Translations under genes and position numbers: made by a program
Assembly: GCA_019828595.1 (NCBI GenBank)
Contig: JAHQRK010000017.1
Coordinates: 1,116,001 to 1,180,000 of the forward strand
Length of the DNA stretch: 64,000 nucleotides
Origin: Aphanomyces cochlioides
Lineage: Eukaryota > Oomycota > Saprolegniomycetes > Saprolegniales > Verrucalvaceae
Reading direction: 5' to 3'
In this document: positions 1-12,305 of the stretch, one piece after another
How the letters are laid out: every line of letters starts with the position of its first letter
Position numbering within the stretch: the first letter of the stretch is position 1
Notes under the pieces: generated by a model
Databases searched by the model: none
What the model saw: only the letters and a program-made list of their open reading frames with translations
What the model was told of the DNA's origin: nothing

Positions 1-1434
1 AGCTCATGCCCGTTAAAAGGAGAAAGATTTGAATAGACTAACGTAGTGAAAATTTGACAAGATGACTCCTGTCGTATCTCACGTTCGACCATCAAAAGGA
101 CTCAAAAACTAAATATCTACACTTTACGTAGGATCTATCTAACTCTCCTTTGTTGCATGTGTAAAGTTTTACCAGTAATTCACTTCGTCGACATTCTCCT
201 CATGAAAAATGCTTCAAACAGGCTGCGTCCTCAGCCTGCACTGTGTGTCTATATGAGATGAACACAACATTGGACTCCACTACTTGTACGAGGTGCTTGA
301 TGCAATCAAGCGTGTCTGAATCTTAGCCTTAAAACATGTAATCACACGCAAAATCTCTGGTAAAATCGCAGTAAATGTAGTAAATACATTTAAAAAACGA
401 ATACTGCATTAAAACAGTACCCTTTTCAATGTGAGCCATACAAGCTGGAAGCACACCCATGGAATCGGGGCCATGTTAACTTGGTCGTTGCGCATTAAGT
501 TTCACCTCGATGCAATCGAAAGATCTCTAATCAACTCAAAATCAGCCAATTATAATGAAAAGTTAATTTGATTCGTCAAAATCTAATCCGTTCCTACGAT
601 TTCCAATTCCATCGGTTCGACTTGCCATCCAAGTAAAGACCTGCATGGATGAACCAGGACAAGATAGCGAGCTTTGACAAGCCCACTATGAGACTCGAGT
701 GAATGGATTGCCGCTGTAGGTTGAAGATCGTCCGACTGGATCAGCTGAAATGATGTCCTTTCAATCGAATACGAGTGTCAAGCTGTTGACGGTAGAAAGG
801 ACAGATTGATCGATTTTAGCATGATTCCAGCTTTGCTAGCGCATGAGACACATGCTCTTGTATACCCGCGGTCGATATTATCGTGCTGTAGGTGTCTTCA
901 TCGAACGCTCGTTGGATTCACATCGTTGACCCCGATCCGAGTCCTTTATGGTTAAATGTCACGTGGACTTGTTGACTAGAGAGAGACGTACTGTACCTTA
1001 TCGCTCTTCGTAGTGGCGCATCTCCAATTTTGTCTAAAGATGCTTGCAATGGTCATAGCCCGGATCTCGATCTTTTGCACGACTGTGTCAATGAATTTCT
1101 CGCCTAGAAACGCCAAGTACGCCCAGATGACTCCTCAAGATACACAAAATCAGCCAAAAACGCACATTTGGACGTGCTAGCAGGTCCATCACCAAGCGAA
1201 CGTTGTGAGACGGAAATAGATGTGATTTCGCTCCATGTTTGTCCACTTTGACGAATGAAGGCATCCGTGACCGATTGACCGATGTTGGCGCCATTTATTT
1301 TGGATTTCAAAGGTTTTATGGCGGGAACGTTTACTGTATAAATAAATAAACCCTTGATTGGTGTATAAAATTTCATAGGATGTCATGCTTTGGACCATTT
1401 TCGCCTTGATCGAGCGTACTCTCTTCTCCAGAGA
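1..1434. other. 5' flank with no recognisable gene
   Basis: Every reading frame in this stretch is short or closed, and none of the short open frames shows a domain, a signal peptide or plausible splice sites. It is moderately AT-rich. The last 400 bases upstream of the CHD start presumably hold its promoter, but I see no clear TATA or CCAAT element near the start codon. Confidence 0.5.
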
Positions 1435-4400
1435 ATGGCGGACAAGCGGAAGCTCCTGGATGGACCGGCAATTGAAGAGCTCGCTTCGTCAGAGGATGAA
1501 CTGAGTGAAAAGAACCTCCGGAAGAGATTACGCCAAGCTCCATTTCTGGAGATAGACTCATCACAGGAGAAGGACGACAGTGAAATCCAGACAGACGCAG
1601 CTCCAACAGTTCTATCAACACACTCTGGTCGACCACGTCGTTCTGTCCGAGAGGCTCCAAAAGTACTCACAGAGCCTCCGCAAGTACTCACAGAGCTTCC
1701 ACCACCACGGAGAGCTGGATTACGCACAAAGGCGCCTCCTGCACAGGTTGCACTCGATTACGACACCTTCTTGCAGCAAAATGGCATAGAAGAGAAACCT
1801 CGCGGGATGGGCCGCCGTCCTGCACGCCCCAAAGTTGTCAAGCGTTCGTATTCGAGCGAATCGTTTGAAAGCAACTCGGACTCGTCCATTGCATCAGTGA
1901 AACCAAAACGTGGTCAAGCCAAGCGGCAAAGGAAGCCTCCCGCAAAGACATCCGCTGCGAAGCCCAAACGTTCTAAGACTAAAACCAAGAAAAACGATAG
2001 TGATTCTAGCGACAGTGATGATTACGAAGTTCCACAGAAAGATCAACCAAAACGGCAATTGACGAAGAAGAACGACTCGTCTGATGACTCGTCGCAAGAC
2101 GGTGGGTCTGCATTCAAGAAACGACGAGGAAAGAAGAAAAAGAAGGATGATTCTTCCAGTGACGAATTCGCCGAGTTCAGGATTTCTGGTGCTGATAATA
2201 CGCTATCTGACGAAGACGAAGGCTTTATCATAGACAAGATCTTGGCTCGCGAGACACATACACCACTTGAATGGAAGAAGAAATGTCATTCCATGCAAAC
2301 GCATTATGTGACAAATGGCTCGATATTTGTGGAAGATGATGAGAATGATGGAGCCGCGACAGATAAAAAGGCCAAAGCCAACGATGAAGACAAGGACAAG
2401 CCATCTGAAGACATTGCAAAGCCAACCACCGACGATGACAACGAAGAGCGTGTTGATGGCATTGAAAAATTCTTGGTGAAGTGGCGAAGTTTGTCGTACC
2501 TGCATGTTACGTGGGAGACAGAGGCTGCGTTGATCGATTACGAGAAAAACGCCAAAGGCAAGATCCAACGATTCCTAGATCGTGAAGCAATTCAAATGCT
2601 TTCGGATGATATGCAAGGCGACGAATACTTCAATCCTGAATTTTGCACCGTTGATCGCATCTTAAATATTCAACCGAGCGAAGTGCCCAATGTTGGCAAA
2701 CCAGGATTCCAAATGGAGTATTACGTCAAGTGGAAAGCTCTGTCGTACGATGAATGCACGTGGGAACAAGAAATCGACGTTCACGACGACGCTGCTGTCG
2801 CCACGTACCATGAATTTAACAAGGAACCTCCACCGTCTGCCAAATCCGTCTCTGGTTCCAAACGCAAGACTTCTAAATTCATTCCCTATAATGAGCACAA
2901 CCCAATAGAGTTCAAAAACAAGATGGAACTGCGCGACTATCAGCTTACTGGTGTGAATTGGATGATTTTCAACTGGTACAACAACCGCAATTCGCTGCTC
3001 GCCGACGAAATGGGCTTGGGCAAGACTGTCCAAACTGTTGCGTACATCAACCATTTGGTCACTAAGGAAAGACTTCGTGGCCCATATTTAATTATTGCTC
3101 CCTTGTCGACGCTGTCGCACTGGCAGCGTGAGGTACTTTTGCCGACAAAATGCCGATTGTTGACAATCTGTTCTATTTAGTTTACATCGTGGACTAATCT
3201 CAATGCTGTCATCTTTCATGGCAGTCAAGAAGCTCGCAAGATAATTGAGTCGTACGAGTTTTACCGCAATAGCAAGAAAGGTGGAAAAACCAACAATTAT
3301 CGATTTGATGTGATTATCACGACGTTTGAAATGTGTACTGCCAACGATTACCTTACGTTGGCTCGAATCAAATGGCAACTTGCCGTGGTTGACGAAGCAC
3401 ATCGGCTCAAGAATAAAAAGTCCAAGCTGTCACAAGTCCTCGAGGAGCGATTTCACTATGAAAATCTGCTCCTGCTGACCGGTACTCCTCTCCAAAATAA
3501 TGTCGAAGAACTGTGGACGTTGCTGCACTTTTTGGATCCAGTCAAGTTTGATTCAGCAGATAACTTCATTTCACTTTTTGGCGACTTGAAAGACTCGAGT
3601 CAAGTTGAGCGACTCCATTCAGAACTCAAGCCTTTCTTGCTGCGACGGATGAAGGAAGACGTTGAGAAATCTCTTGCCCCCAAGGAGGAAACAATAATTG
3701 AAGTCGAGTTGACTGTCTTGCAAAAGCAATACTACCGAGCAATTTACGAGCGCAACTCAGAGTTCTTATCGGTAATTTATCTTTGTTGCTCACGGAACCT
3801 AAAGTTGAATGTCGTAGCGCGGAGGCAAGAAAGCCCATGCGCCAAGCTTGATGAATATTGTGATGGAGTTGCGTAAATGTTGCAATCATCCGTTCCTGAT
3901 CCAAGGTGTTGAAGAACGAGAACTCCATCGCATACAAAAGGAGCAGCCAAAGGACCTCGTAGGCTCTAAACGCCAAGAGGCTGTTCATCAACAGCTGAAC
4001 GATCTGCTCGTGACTTCATGCGGGAAGCTCGTGCTCTTGGACAAATTGCTCCCTCGATTGCGGGAAGGTGGCCACCGCGTCTTGATTTTTTCACAGTTCA
4101 AGATCATGCTCAACATTCTCGAAGACTATTTGCGCATGCGTGGCTATCCTCGCGAACGTATTGACGGCAGTATAACTGGGAATGATCGTCAAGCTGCCAT
4201 CGATCGATTCTGTGACCCTCAAAGCTCCAGTTTTATCATGCTCCTGAGTACTCGCGCAGGTGGTGTGGGGATCAATCTCACCGCTGCAGACACGTGCATT
4301 ATCTATGATAGCGATTGGAATCCGCAAAACGATTTGCAGGCCCAAGCTCGTTGCCATCGCATCGGTCAGACCAAAAGTGTCAAAGTTTATCGCCTTCTGA

Positions 4401-7400
4401 CTTCAAAGACGTACGAGTTGCACATGTTTCACCAAGCGTCATTGAAATTGGGCTTGGATCAAGCTGTGTTGGGAGGTATTCGCCAAGTCAAGTCCTCGAC
4501 AAAAGGACCGTCAAAAGAAGAGATAGAAAGTCTCCTGAAGCACGGTGCGTATGAAATGTTCAAAGAAGAAAAAGAAGGCGACGCCGAAGCCGCGAGTAAA
4601 AAGTTCAGTGAGGAATCTGTCGACGAAATCCTTAGCCGAAGTACAACCGTGATTCACGACCCGAAGAAACAAGAAAAAAATTTGTTCAGCTCGTCTTTCT
4701 CAAAAGCAACATTTGTGAGCTCGACAAACCCTGACGAACAGGTTGCATTGGACGATCCTGATTTTTGGATCAAAGTCATTGGACTTACGGGCATGCCTGA
4801 AGAGGAAAAGAAAAACAAGACGCCTGAAAAGCGCAGGTGTCGGGGTCGCAAAGTGTACACTGAAGTTGGAAGTGATGACGATCGCAATCAAGACAAGGAT
4901 GGCGAGTATAAATTTGAAGAAATTTCAAGTAGTACGAGCGACGAAGAAGACGCGACACCTGAGGTCAAGACAACGTACTCGAATGTGCACAAATTCCACC
5001 AAAACTTTGTCGTAAGTAGTTCGCTTTATGACTATACGCCAAAGTCTAATTTGTAGACGGCCTTGTTGACGTATGGATTCGGCCGATGGACGAAAATACG
5101 CATGTCAGATCCCATTCTCAACAAATTCTCCATCTTGAAGATAAAAGAGTATGCCTTGGGCTTTTTGGTTCAAATGCTTCGAGTCGCTTGCATGGACAAC
5201 AACAAAGAGGGAATGGATCAAGCGGCCAGCAACAGTGCCGCGACTATTCAAGCTATGAACAAGATGGCGATCAAATACAAGTTTGTAGTCTACTGGCTCC
5301 AAGTTGTCTACAGAGAAAAGAACCCAACGTCCCAGTTCCGTGAACTATACGATTTGCACCAAATCCCAGTGCAGGAAGAACTGCAGAGACTTAATGTCAT
5401 CGCTTCGTTGTCGAAGTCTGCGGGGAAATATCTTCAGCAGCTTGAAGTTTTGTTTGTGCTTGACCAATTCATCATGCGGCGATTGTCGCCCATGATAGAA
5501 GTCTTGTCGGTCCTCAACGAACCCTTTCGCTCCAGTGCGTTGCAAAGATGAAATTTTCTCATTCCTGATGTAGATACTGAAGGCGACGTGAATATGAGCA
5601 GTCAATCTGTCGTTCGAAAACTTGACTTGGATAGTGAACATTCAAAGACTGATGGAACCAACAACTCGACGGCAAACTCCTCTAGCACTGATGAGCCCAA
5701 AACGGATGCTGAAACCAAACCAAGCATATTGGATGAAGCAAAACCAAGCCCGGATGTAGATTCCAAGCCAAAGACAACACAGGAGGAGCTAAAGCCGACT
5801 ACAAAAATGGGAGTAGAGTCAGCTACATCAGTTGACACTAAACCAGCTACGGATGGGGAATCAAAGTCCACTACAGAAGTTGACTCCAAGCCAAATCCTG
5901 ACGTTCAATCCAAACCGTCGGTTGAAAATGCAGCTTCTAAAACGAACGGGGAGGCAACACATTCAAGTCCATCAAGTGACAAGAGTACAGTGGTGAATTC
6001 TCCACCAAGACCAAAACCTGATATCCTTGCCAAGTGGAAGCAAAATATTGAAACCTTGCCTCCGCTTCCTGGTATTGCTATTGCATCCTGGTGGTCTAGC
6101 CCTCAGGACGATGTCCGATTGTTATTTATCGTCCACAGATATGGCTGGCTCAAAGGCAGCAAACAGCAATTTCAACAGATTCGAACTGACAAACTTTTCT
6201 TTCCTCATGGGCATCCTGGCCGCCTTGAGAGCTCGACGTGGCCATCCTTGGCAGTTCTTAACAAGCGACTCAAAGCAATCATTCGAAATTGGGCAGACAA
6301 GGCGGTGCCAATGTCATGGCCGCCGACAAAAGCTCCACCACCACCAGAACCCCAGCGACAAGAAATTCGCCCAGCCAACAATAAAGCCATCCACAGTGCT
6401 GTCCCTCAAGTCTCGTTGCAGCACGCAAAGTCGAGCCAGGCGTTTCTTCAGCAAATGTGGGAACGTCGAGGTCGATTCATGGGTCTCATTATGTCCCATG
6501 GTATTCCAGACATTCGCCTCTGCGCAAACGCGGCCGAGGAACGGGAAAAGTGGCGGTATTTCCACTTTGACAACGTCTTGCGGGCGAAACACTTGTCACC
6601 CCAAGATCTCTACGCAGAAGCCATGAGCCTCGAGCAAGCGTGTCGGTTTGCTGTCGCGAAAGTCAAGCCCCCGATTACAACTGAACGATCGGTCTTTGGG
6701 GCGTTCCGCTTTGACTGGGTGCTCACTTTCGACCAAGCTCAAGCCCTTCTCCATCGCATTGAATTATTTCGCATGCTTCGACTCAAAGTACTCATCCTGC
6801 GTCCCGCTGATCTGCATGCTACGATGAACCTTGTGGCCAAGCAAGGATTCTATCGAAAGCCAACGCCCGTTTGGTGGAGGAGCCCTGACTTCGACATTCT
6901 CCTCATGCAGGTAAACGCTAAGCTTGTGGTCTTTGCTTATTTTGGTACGTAGGGGGTTGAATGCTACGGCCTCGATAACCATATCCATGAAATGTGGAGC
7001 CTATTTCACGGTTATACTCCCGTGAGAAACTTTCCAAACATTGCATGGGTTGACAGCACAGTCACGGCATGCGCGACAGCCGTCGTCCAAGCACGGTATG
7101 GGCCTGAGATAACGCCAAACGAGCAAGCCGCGGTGAAGGTGCTTGCTGAAGCTGGAACACAAAAACCCGAGCCCGTGAAACCACGGATCGTGGAAAATAT
7201 TCAGCGAGAACAGTTGTTGATGGCATTAGAAGATCCTCACGTGAACAAGAAGGCATTCATGTGGTGTATGCTCCAGAAGAAAGAGGCCGAGTTGAATCGC
7301 CCCTCGATCGATCAATTAAAACAACGAGCAAAGCGGGATCTCGTCCAACAACAGATTGAACAAGAGCGGCAAATGCGCAAGCGTGAGCTCGAGAGCAAGC

Positions 7401-7501
7401 AAAAAGCCGCCGCCATCGCAGCATCAGCAGTTCCCCGTGTGCTTCCCCCTGTCACGAGACGGCCAGAGCCCGAAGTGATCGAGATAGACGACAGCGACTA
7501 A
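1435..7501 (+). CDS. CHD6-9/Kismet-type chromodomain helicase (chromatin remodeller)
   Basis: Nuclear ATP-dependent nucleosome remodeller, 1,948 residues after removing five introns (3133-3180, 3772-3817, 5012-5056, 5535-5573, 6911-6952). The N-terminal 270 residues are basic and serine-rich, typical of disordered tails. Two chromodomains follow ([13 protein letters not shown] and [16 protein letters not shown]). The Snf2 ATPase core shows DEMGLGKT (Walker A), [10 protein letters not shown] (DEAH box) and [13 protein letters not shown], and the second helicase lobe has [11 protein letters not shown]. The segment [13 protein letters not shown] and the region around LDDPDFW match the CHD6-9 class better than CHD1. 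A SANT-like region ([10 protein letters not shown]) and two C-terminal W/L-rich modules ([21 protein letters not shown]) follow, also as in CHD6-9. The start is the ATG of MADKRKLL, because the frame further upstream has no ATG. It has no close partner gene. Confidence 0.92.
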
Positions 7502-7580
7502 ATGTCATGGCTAGATAAATGATAATGCGAAAAATATTTCCAAAATCACCACGTACTACACCATTTGCCGGTTTAGTTCG

Positions 7581-7706
7581 TTTAACTTGCGATATATTTC
7601 GTGTCACGTGCAATATATTTCGTATGACTTGCAATATATTTCGTATGACTTGCAATATATTTCGTATGACTTGCAATATATTTCGTATGACTTGCATTTA
7701 ATTTCG
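7581..7706 (+). repeat. Six tandem 21-bp units in the left arm
   Basis: The unit is close to TATGACTTGCAATATATTTCG. It is repeated at 7581, 7602, 7623, 7644, 7665 and 7686, with the first two and the last unit diverged. The inverted right arm (about 8808-8893) carries only four units, so copy number differs between arms. Subterminal repeats like these often act as transposase-binding sites. Confidence 0.85.
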
Positions 7707-8113
7707 TGGCCCGCGACGAAAATCGATTTATATTTCGCATAACTTGCATTATATTTCATACCTCTTGCATTTAATTTCGTATTTTTAGCTTATATTTCGT
7801 ATCACGTGCATTTAAATTCGTATAAATGCAAAATATATTCAATCTCCTATTGAGATATGAAGTTTCACATGTGTTGCAGTGTTGGCTTGAACTATGAATT
7901 TGCGGCGGGCAGCCGCATATGAACTCTGCTGAGCTTGCTTGATGCTCGCATTCACTTATATGGCGATTGAAGTGTCCCATCAATTTCTTATGAGTTCGAT
8001 AACAATTTTTTGTTAGTTTTTCTATGGACTTTTTCTCTTCTCTGCGAAATTAAATGCACGTGATACGCAATATAAGCTAAAAAATACGAATTAAATGCAA
8101 GAGGTATGAAATA

Positions 8114-8764
8114 CAACTCTGGTCCGAAATAATTGCTACAGTTACATTCTCTGCAGAATTTTTTTTCAAAAATAATCGAAATATTCAACGCTGATTGGCT
8201 CAGTAGACAGCTTAGGATCTCCTCTTTGATTGGTTAATTTGTGGAAACTACAATTCGTCTCCGTTGGCGAGAAATGGTGTGTCAAAGTTGACCGACCAGG
8301 CGGAAAGATCACATTTTTTTCGCTGTGGGTTCACTGTAGGAATTGAGCCCAAGTTAATCACATATCTAGATTCAGCATCAAAGATAGATGGTGTTAACAT
8401 AGCAACACTGCTGGTTCTTGGTGTATAGCCCGGTTGCAGGTCGTCAGAAGGCTGGAACCTATCAAACCTAGAGATGACTGTCAAACATAGCGCTCTCGCG
8501 ATGAGAGCCGCCAATAGCCACACCTGACATGCGCTATAACATAACTGACATTATACTGACGTTAGACTTCGCTATTTCTGTTCAAGATGAACACAGAGAG
8601 ACCTGTGTCGTCTGGACATCGGTGCTGTTTGAATAAAAATATTGGACATCCTGTGAAATGTTATATAATGTTTTGAGGTTGTGTACAAATTTCCATATAT
8701 CCTCATATCCGGACATACTCAAATCAAGATAAAACAGTGTAGCAAATATTTCGGACCAGAGTAG
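8114..8764. mobile_element. Nested TA-flanked miniature element
   Basis: This 651-bp insertion lies inside the right arm of the larger foldback element and is flanked by TA at 8112-8113 and 8765-8766. Its ends are inverted (CTCTGGTCCGAAAT and ATTTCGGACCAGAG, imperfect in the outermost bases). Joining the flanks across it restores complementarity to the uninterrupted left arm near 7744-7760, which shows that it inserted later. Short internal frames on both strands show no domain, so it is probably a non-autonomous TA-targeting element. Confidence 0.7.
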
Positions 8765-8922
8765 TACATTGCAAGTCATGCGAAATATAAATCGATTTTC
8801 GTCACGGGTCACGAAATTAAATGCAAGTCATACGAAATATATTGCAAGTCATACGAAATATATTGCACGTAATACGAAATATATCGCAAGTTAAACGAAC
8901 TAAACCGGCAAATGGTGTAGTA

Positions 8923-10360
8923 CTACACCTTTTCCCAATCAATTTGAATCAAATTTCCAATCGAAGTGAGATTGATAAAAATATAGAATTTCACGAGTTC
9001 TGGAAGGATCAAATATTCCAATCAAAGTGAAATATTGTCCAATCAAATTGAAACAATGGAACCAAATCCGGGCGCGAAACCTTGGCGCCAGAGTCCCATC
9101 CATCCGGGGCCAGTCCCCACTTTCGAATTTCACTCATGCAGCGACAAGGCAGTTCGAAGCGTCCAACTGAGGACGAAAAGCATCGAGTTCTCGATGCATA
9201 CTTGCAAGGAAATCCTGACTGGAAAGTTATTGCTAAACACAATGGTGTTTCCAAGAGCACGGCGTGGCGTGTCGTGACCTCCAATCGAGTGAAAGCTTTA
9301 CCCAGAGGTGGAGCACGCCCTGGGCGGACGAAAATGACAGATGAAATCCGCGACGCGCATGAAACTTATCTTAATGATAATTGTCTGTATACATTAGGCC
9401 AAATGAAGCACTTTATCGCGCTTGATTTTCCTGGCACCGATGTTTCAATCCAAACAATCAGTCGGCATTTAATTGGCATGCTCTACACTGTCAAACAAGT
9501 TCGAGTGGAGCCTTCAACGTGCAACAACCAACAAAACAAGACGAAAAGACAAGCTTTTGCGCGCCAACTCATTATGCACCAACAATCGAACGACTACATT
9601 GTTTACTATGATGAAACAAATTACAATCTGTACTGCAAGCGAAGCCAAGGGCGTTCAAAGAAAGGCGAGCGAGCAACGGCTGTGCTGCCTCCATCCCATG
9701 GTCCAAACCTTCAACTCCAATGCGCTGTCTCGTCTGTGGATGGTTTGGTTTGTGTTCGTGTCGAGCGCGGAAGTATCAAGATGGACAAGAATGCTTCTTT
9801 TGTGGAAGAAGTTTATCATGCTGTCAAGAGTTCACAATCATGGCAAGCTGATTTTGAGGGTAAGAAAGTCGTGATTGTCTTGGATAACGCACCTGCTCAC
9901 TAGCGCGTGTATCCGTATGATGACTTGGTGCTTCTTCGTCTTGCGCCGTATTCCCCCATGCTGAACCCCATTGAAAGCTGCTTCTGTGTCCTCAAGTCGC
10001 ACATCAAGCGTTTTCTTGCTCTACGCACGAATGATATGTTTGACCGACGAGATTACCATACCTTTCTTGAGGCAAGAATGTCTTTACTCGAGGAAGCTGC
10101 TCAAGCTTCACTCCGATCCATCACTCAGTCGCTTGTGGTTCGTGAAGCTCTCTTCTGTCAGCAAAACTTGGAGAAGGCATTGCGCTTTGAAGACATGCAG
10201 TACGGGAAATGATAAGTGTTTCAATTTGAATGGAGAAAATTTCATTTTGATTGGAAATCCACCTTTTATAAAACGTCTATTATTTTAAAATAGAATATGA
10301 GCTGTTTTTTATTTCATATTGATTGGAATATTGGTTCAAATTGATTGAGAAAAGGTGTAG
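8923..10360 (+). mobile_element. Tc1/mariner-type DNA transposon
   Basis: A 1,438-bp element flanked by TA at 8921-8922 and 10361-10362. The left TA is shared with the element next door, so the two abut with no bases between them. The terminal repeats start CTACACCTTTTCCCAATC on the left and match the right end, read inward, at about 26 of 28 positions. AATCAAATTGAA-like subterminal motifs recur at both ends. It carries one DDE transposase gene, broken by a stop codon. Confidence 0.88.
9136..10212 (+). pseudogene. Tc1/mariner DDE transposase with one internal stop
   Basis: Cut-and-paste transposase frame of about 358 codons. The N-terminal part has a helix-turn-helix DNA-binding region (WKVIAKHNGVSKSTAWRVV). 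The catalytic acids are recognisable as the D of VYYDETNYNLY, the D of VIVLDNAPAH and the E of YSPMLNPIE. A TAG at 9901-9903, directly after DNAPAH, interrupts an otherwise open frame that resumes without any shift. The last catalytic acid therefore lies beyond the stop, and the truncated product should be inactive unless the codon is read through. One nonsense change in an otherwise intact frame suggests a young copy, or a base error. Confidence 0.88.
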
Positions 10361-10393
10361 TACTTGAAGTAGATGAAAGACTGATCAACCAAG

Positions 10394-11628
10394 ATGGCAG
10401 ACGACGTCTTGCTCAATGCAGTCCTTCTCGGCAACATCACAGCGTACCAAGTGGGCATCTACCACGATCTGCTGCCGCTCTGCGACCTCCGACGACCGAA
10501 CCTGAAGAATCGATACTTCTTTCCCCAAGCGACGATCACCAAGAACACGTTGCTCTTGACGCCATGGCTTGAAGCCTATGGCACGTCGCGTGTCCGCCGC
10601 TCCATGTCTGTCTTTGAACGTTTGGCTTCTGCCTCGCTACGCATGCAGCTTTTGTCGGCGACGATGCTTTGATGTTATTACTCGAAGAGCTTGAAGGCCT
10701 GCCGACGGATGTCGCGCTGATTGACATCGCCGCCAACTATGGCCACCTGTCACTTGTCCAGTTGCTCCATTCGCGGAGCTATGCCACGACATGGGCCATG
10801 GACTGGGCGGCAGCGAATGGCCACTTTGATGTTCTCGAGTTTCTCCACCTCCATCGAAGCGAAGGCTGCACGGTATACGCGATGAATGGCGCGGCAATGA
10901 ATGGCCATGCGGAGATTGTCCAGTGGCTCCATTTTCACCGCCAGGAAGGGTGCACGAAGAATGCACTCAACAGTGCTGCCGAGCACGGACATTTGGAAAT
11001 TGTGAAATTCCTCCACGACCATCGCACGGAAGGCGGTAGCGAGCAAGCCATCAACTTTAGCGCCGGCAATGGCCATATGGAAACCCTCGAGTGGCTCCAT
11101 TGTAATCGAGCGGATGGCGCAACGACGAGCGCGATCGATTGGGCGGCGACAAATGGACATTTCGACGCTGTCAAGTTCCTCTTGGCTCATCGAAGCGAGG
11201 GCGGAACGTCCCTCGCGATGGACGGCGCTGCTCGAAACGGATTCCTCGACATTCTCATCGTCCTCTATGCTGCGGAACTCACGTGCACGACCGAAGCCAT
11301 GGACGGCGCTGCAACGAATGGTCATTTGGACATTGTCGAGTGGTTGCAAGCTGAAGTCGACGCCACTTGCACGGCTGAAGCAATGGTCGGCGCGGCGAGA
11401 AATGGTCACTTGGAGAGCCTCCAGTGGTTATTCATGCACTCCAAGCCCCGAGACGATCAACGCGTCCTGTGCGCTGCTGCAGAAGAAGGCCATCTCGACA
11501 TGGTGTCATGGCTCCTCGAGAATAGCATTGACGAAACCCGTCTCGTCTCTCAAGCTCTCCACAAAGCCATGTCGAGGGGCCACATTGAAATCGTCGAGCT
11601 CTTGTGCGAAAGGGCGACCGACTTGTAG
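10394..11628 (+). pseudogene. Ankyrin-repeat protein, frame broken near 10660
   Basis: The first 92 codons (MADDVLLNAVLLGN...) end at a TGA at 10670-10672. The reading continues in another frame that is open from 10618 to the stop at 11628. The downstream part is a run of ankyrin repeats of about 32-34 residues with the signature AANGHFDVLEFLH, followed by RNGHLESLQWL at the end. The family is greatly expanded in oomycetes, and the repeats probably mediate protein binding. A 33-nt GT-AG pair (10654-10686) could nominally span the break, but it is shorter than every other intron here and lacks a normal donor. A one-base indel, real or from sequencing, is more likely. The start directly abuts the right end of the Tc1 element (32 bp away). 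Confidence 0.7.
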
Positions 11629-11820
11629 CTCGTGAAGCTTTAAATCCAGTGGCAATGGATTCCAAGGCGATACAGTGCAGCAACAAGCGGTGAAAATTTG
11701 GACGGCACCCAACGTCCGACATGTGCAATGCAATTTTTTTATTCCCATACGACCACGGAAAGCTGCCCCCGTTACAACCAGAGAGAACTACGTATCCCAT
11801 GACAGCGTCAATAGCAATAG

Positions 11821-12305
11821 CCATCCTGCGTGTCAAATTCACGGTCTTTGGCTCATACAAAAACTAAGTGTAAATCTCACACCATATGGCTTCTGGGCTG
11901 TACCCCAACAGGGTGAGCGACGGAGGAGCGAACCATTGGCGATATGCCTCTATATTCCGTGCGAAAGCATCGCACGCTAGCGAGCGCCAGGGGCGCGATG
12001 CCAACGTTCACGTAAAAGGGATTTGATTATATTAATTCTCGTCGGGAAAGGCGGCAGGTAGGCCGTAAGGCCGTGCCGCTACCCGGACGAGGCCTGTTGG
12101 AAAACAAAATGTCAAAAACTCTCCCTGACGCGTACTTGAACCCGGGTCAAGTCCTCGACAGCGTGGTATCCGCCACCATCCCCAAACACAGCCTGTTGAT
12201 TTGAGTCACCTGGGCTAGTCGGGCCAACATATGTTTTCTGGCAACACTTTATCCGGTATTTTACGGATAATAGACCAAAGACCGTGAATTTGACACGCAG
12301 GATGG
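11821..12305. repeat. 485-bp element with perfect 31-bp inverted ends
   Basis: The left end (11821-11851) begins CCATCCTGCGTGTCAAATTC. It is exactly complementary to the right end (12275-12305), which begins CCAAAGACCGTGAATTTGAC. No clear target-site duplication is seen. The interior contains a stretch that, on the minus strand (about 12180-12120), resembles the 3' half of a tRNA with a B-box-like GGTTCAAGTAC. The A-box spacing is wrong for a real tRNA. The element may be a miniature transposon or a decayed tRNA-derived repeat. No coding frame is supported. Confidence 0.6.

Larger units (their letters stand above)
7556..8920. mobile_element. TA-flanked foldback element with long inverted arms
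   Basis: Non-coding element bounded by TA at 7554-7555 and TA at 8921-8922. Both ends read CTACACCATTTGCCGG inward. The left arm (about 7556-7826) is complementary to a right arm that is now split into 8043-8113 and 8765-8920 by a nested insertion. The outer arm parts consist of 21-bp tandem units. Removing the nested 651 bp leaves about 714 bp, almost all of it foldback. No transposase is encoded, so it would have to be mobilised in trans. The shared terminus CTACACC and the TA target suggest the neighbouring Tc1/mariner family as the source, which is inference. Confidence 0.75.

Noticed and set aside
10654..10686. Intron rescuing the ankyrin gene
   Set aside because: 33 nt is shorter than every supported intron in the window and the donor GTCGGC is poor.
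12120..12180. tRNA gene on the minus strand
   Set aside because: Only a B-box-like sequence is present. The stems do not pair and the A-box spacing is about 33 instead of about 44.
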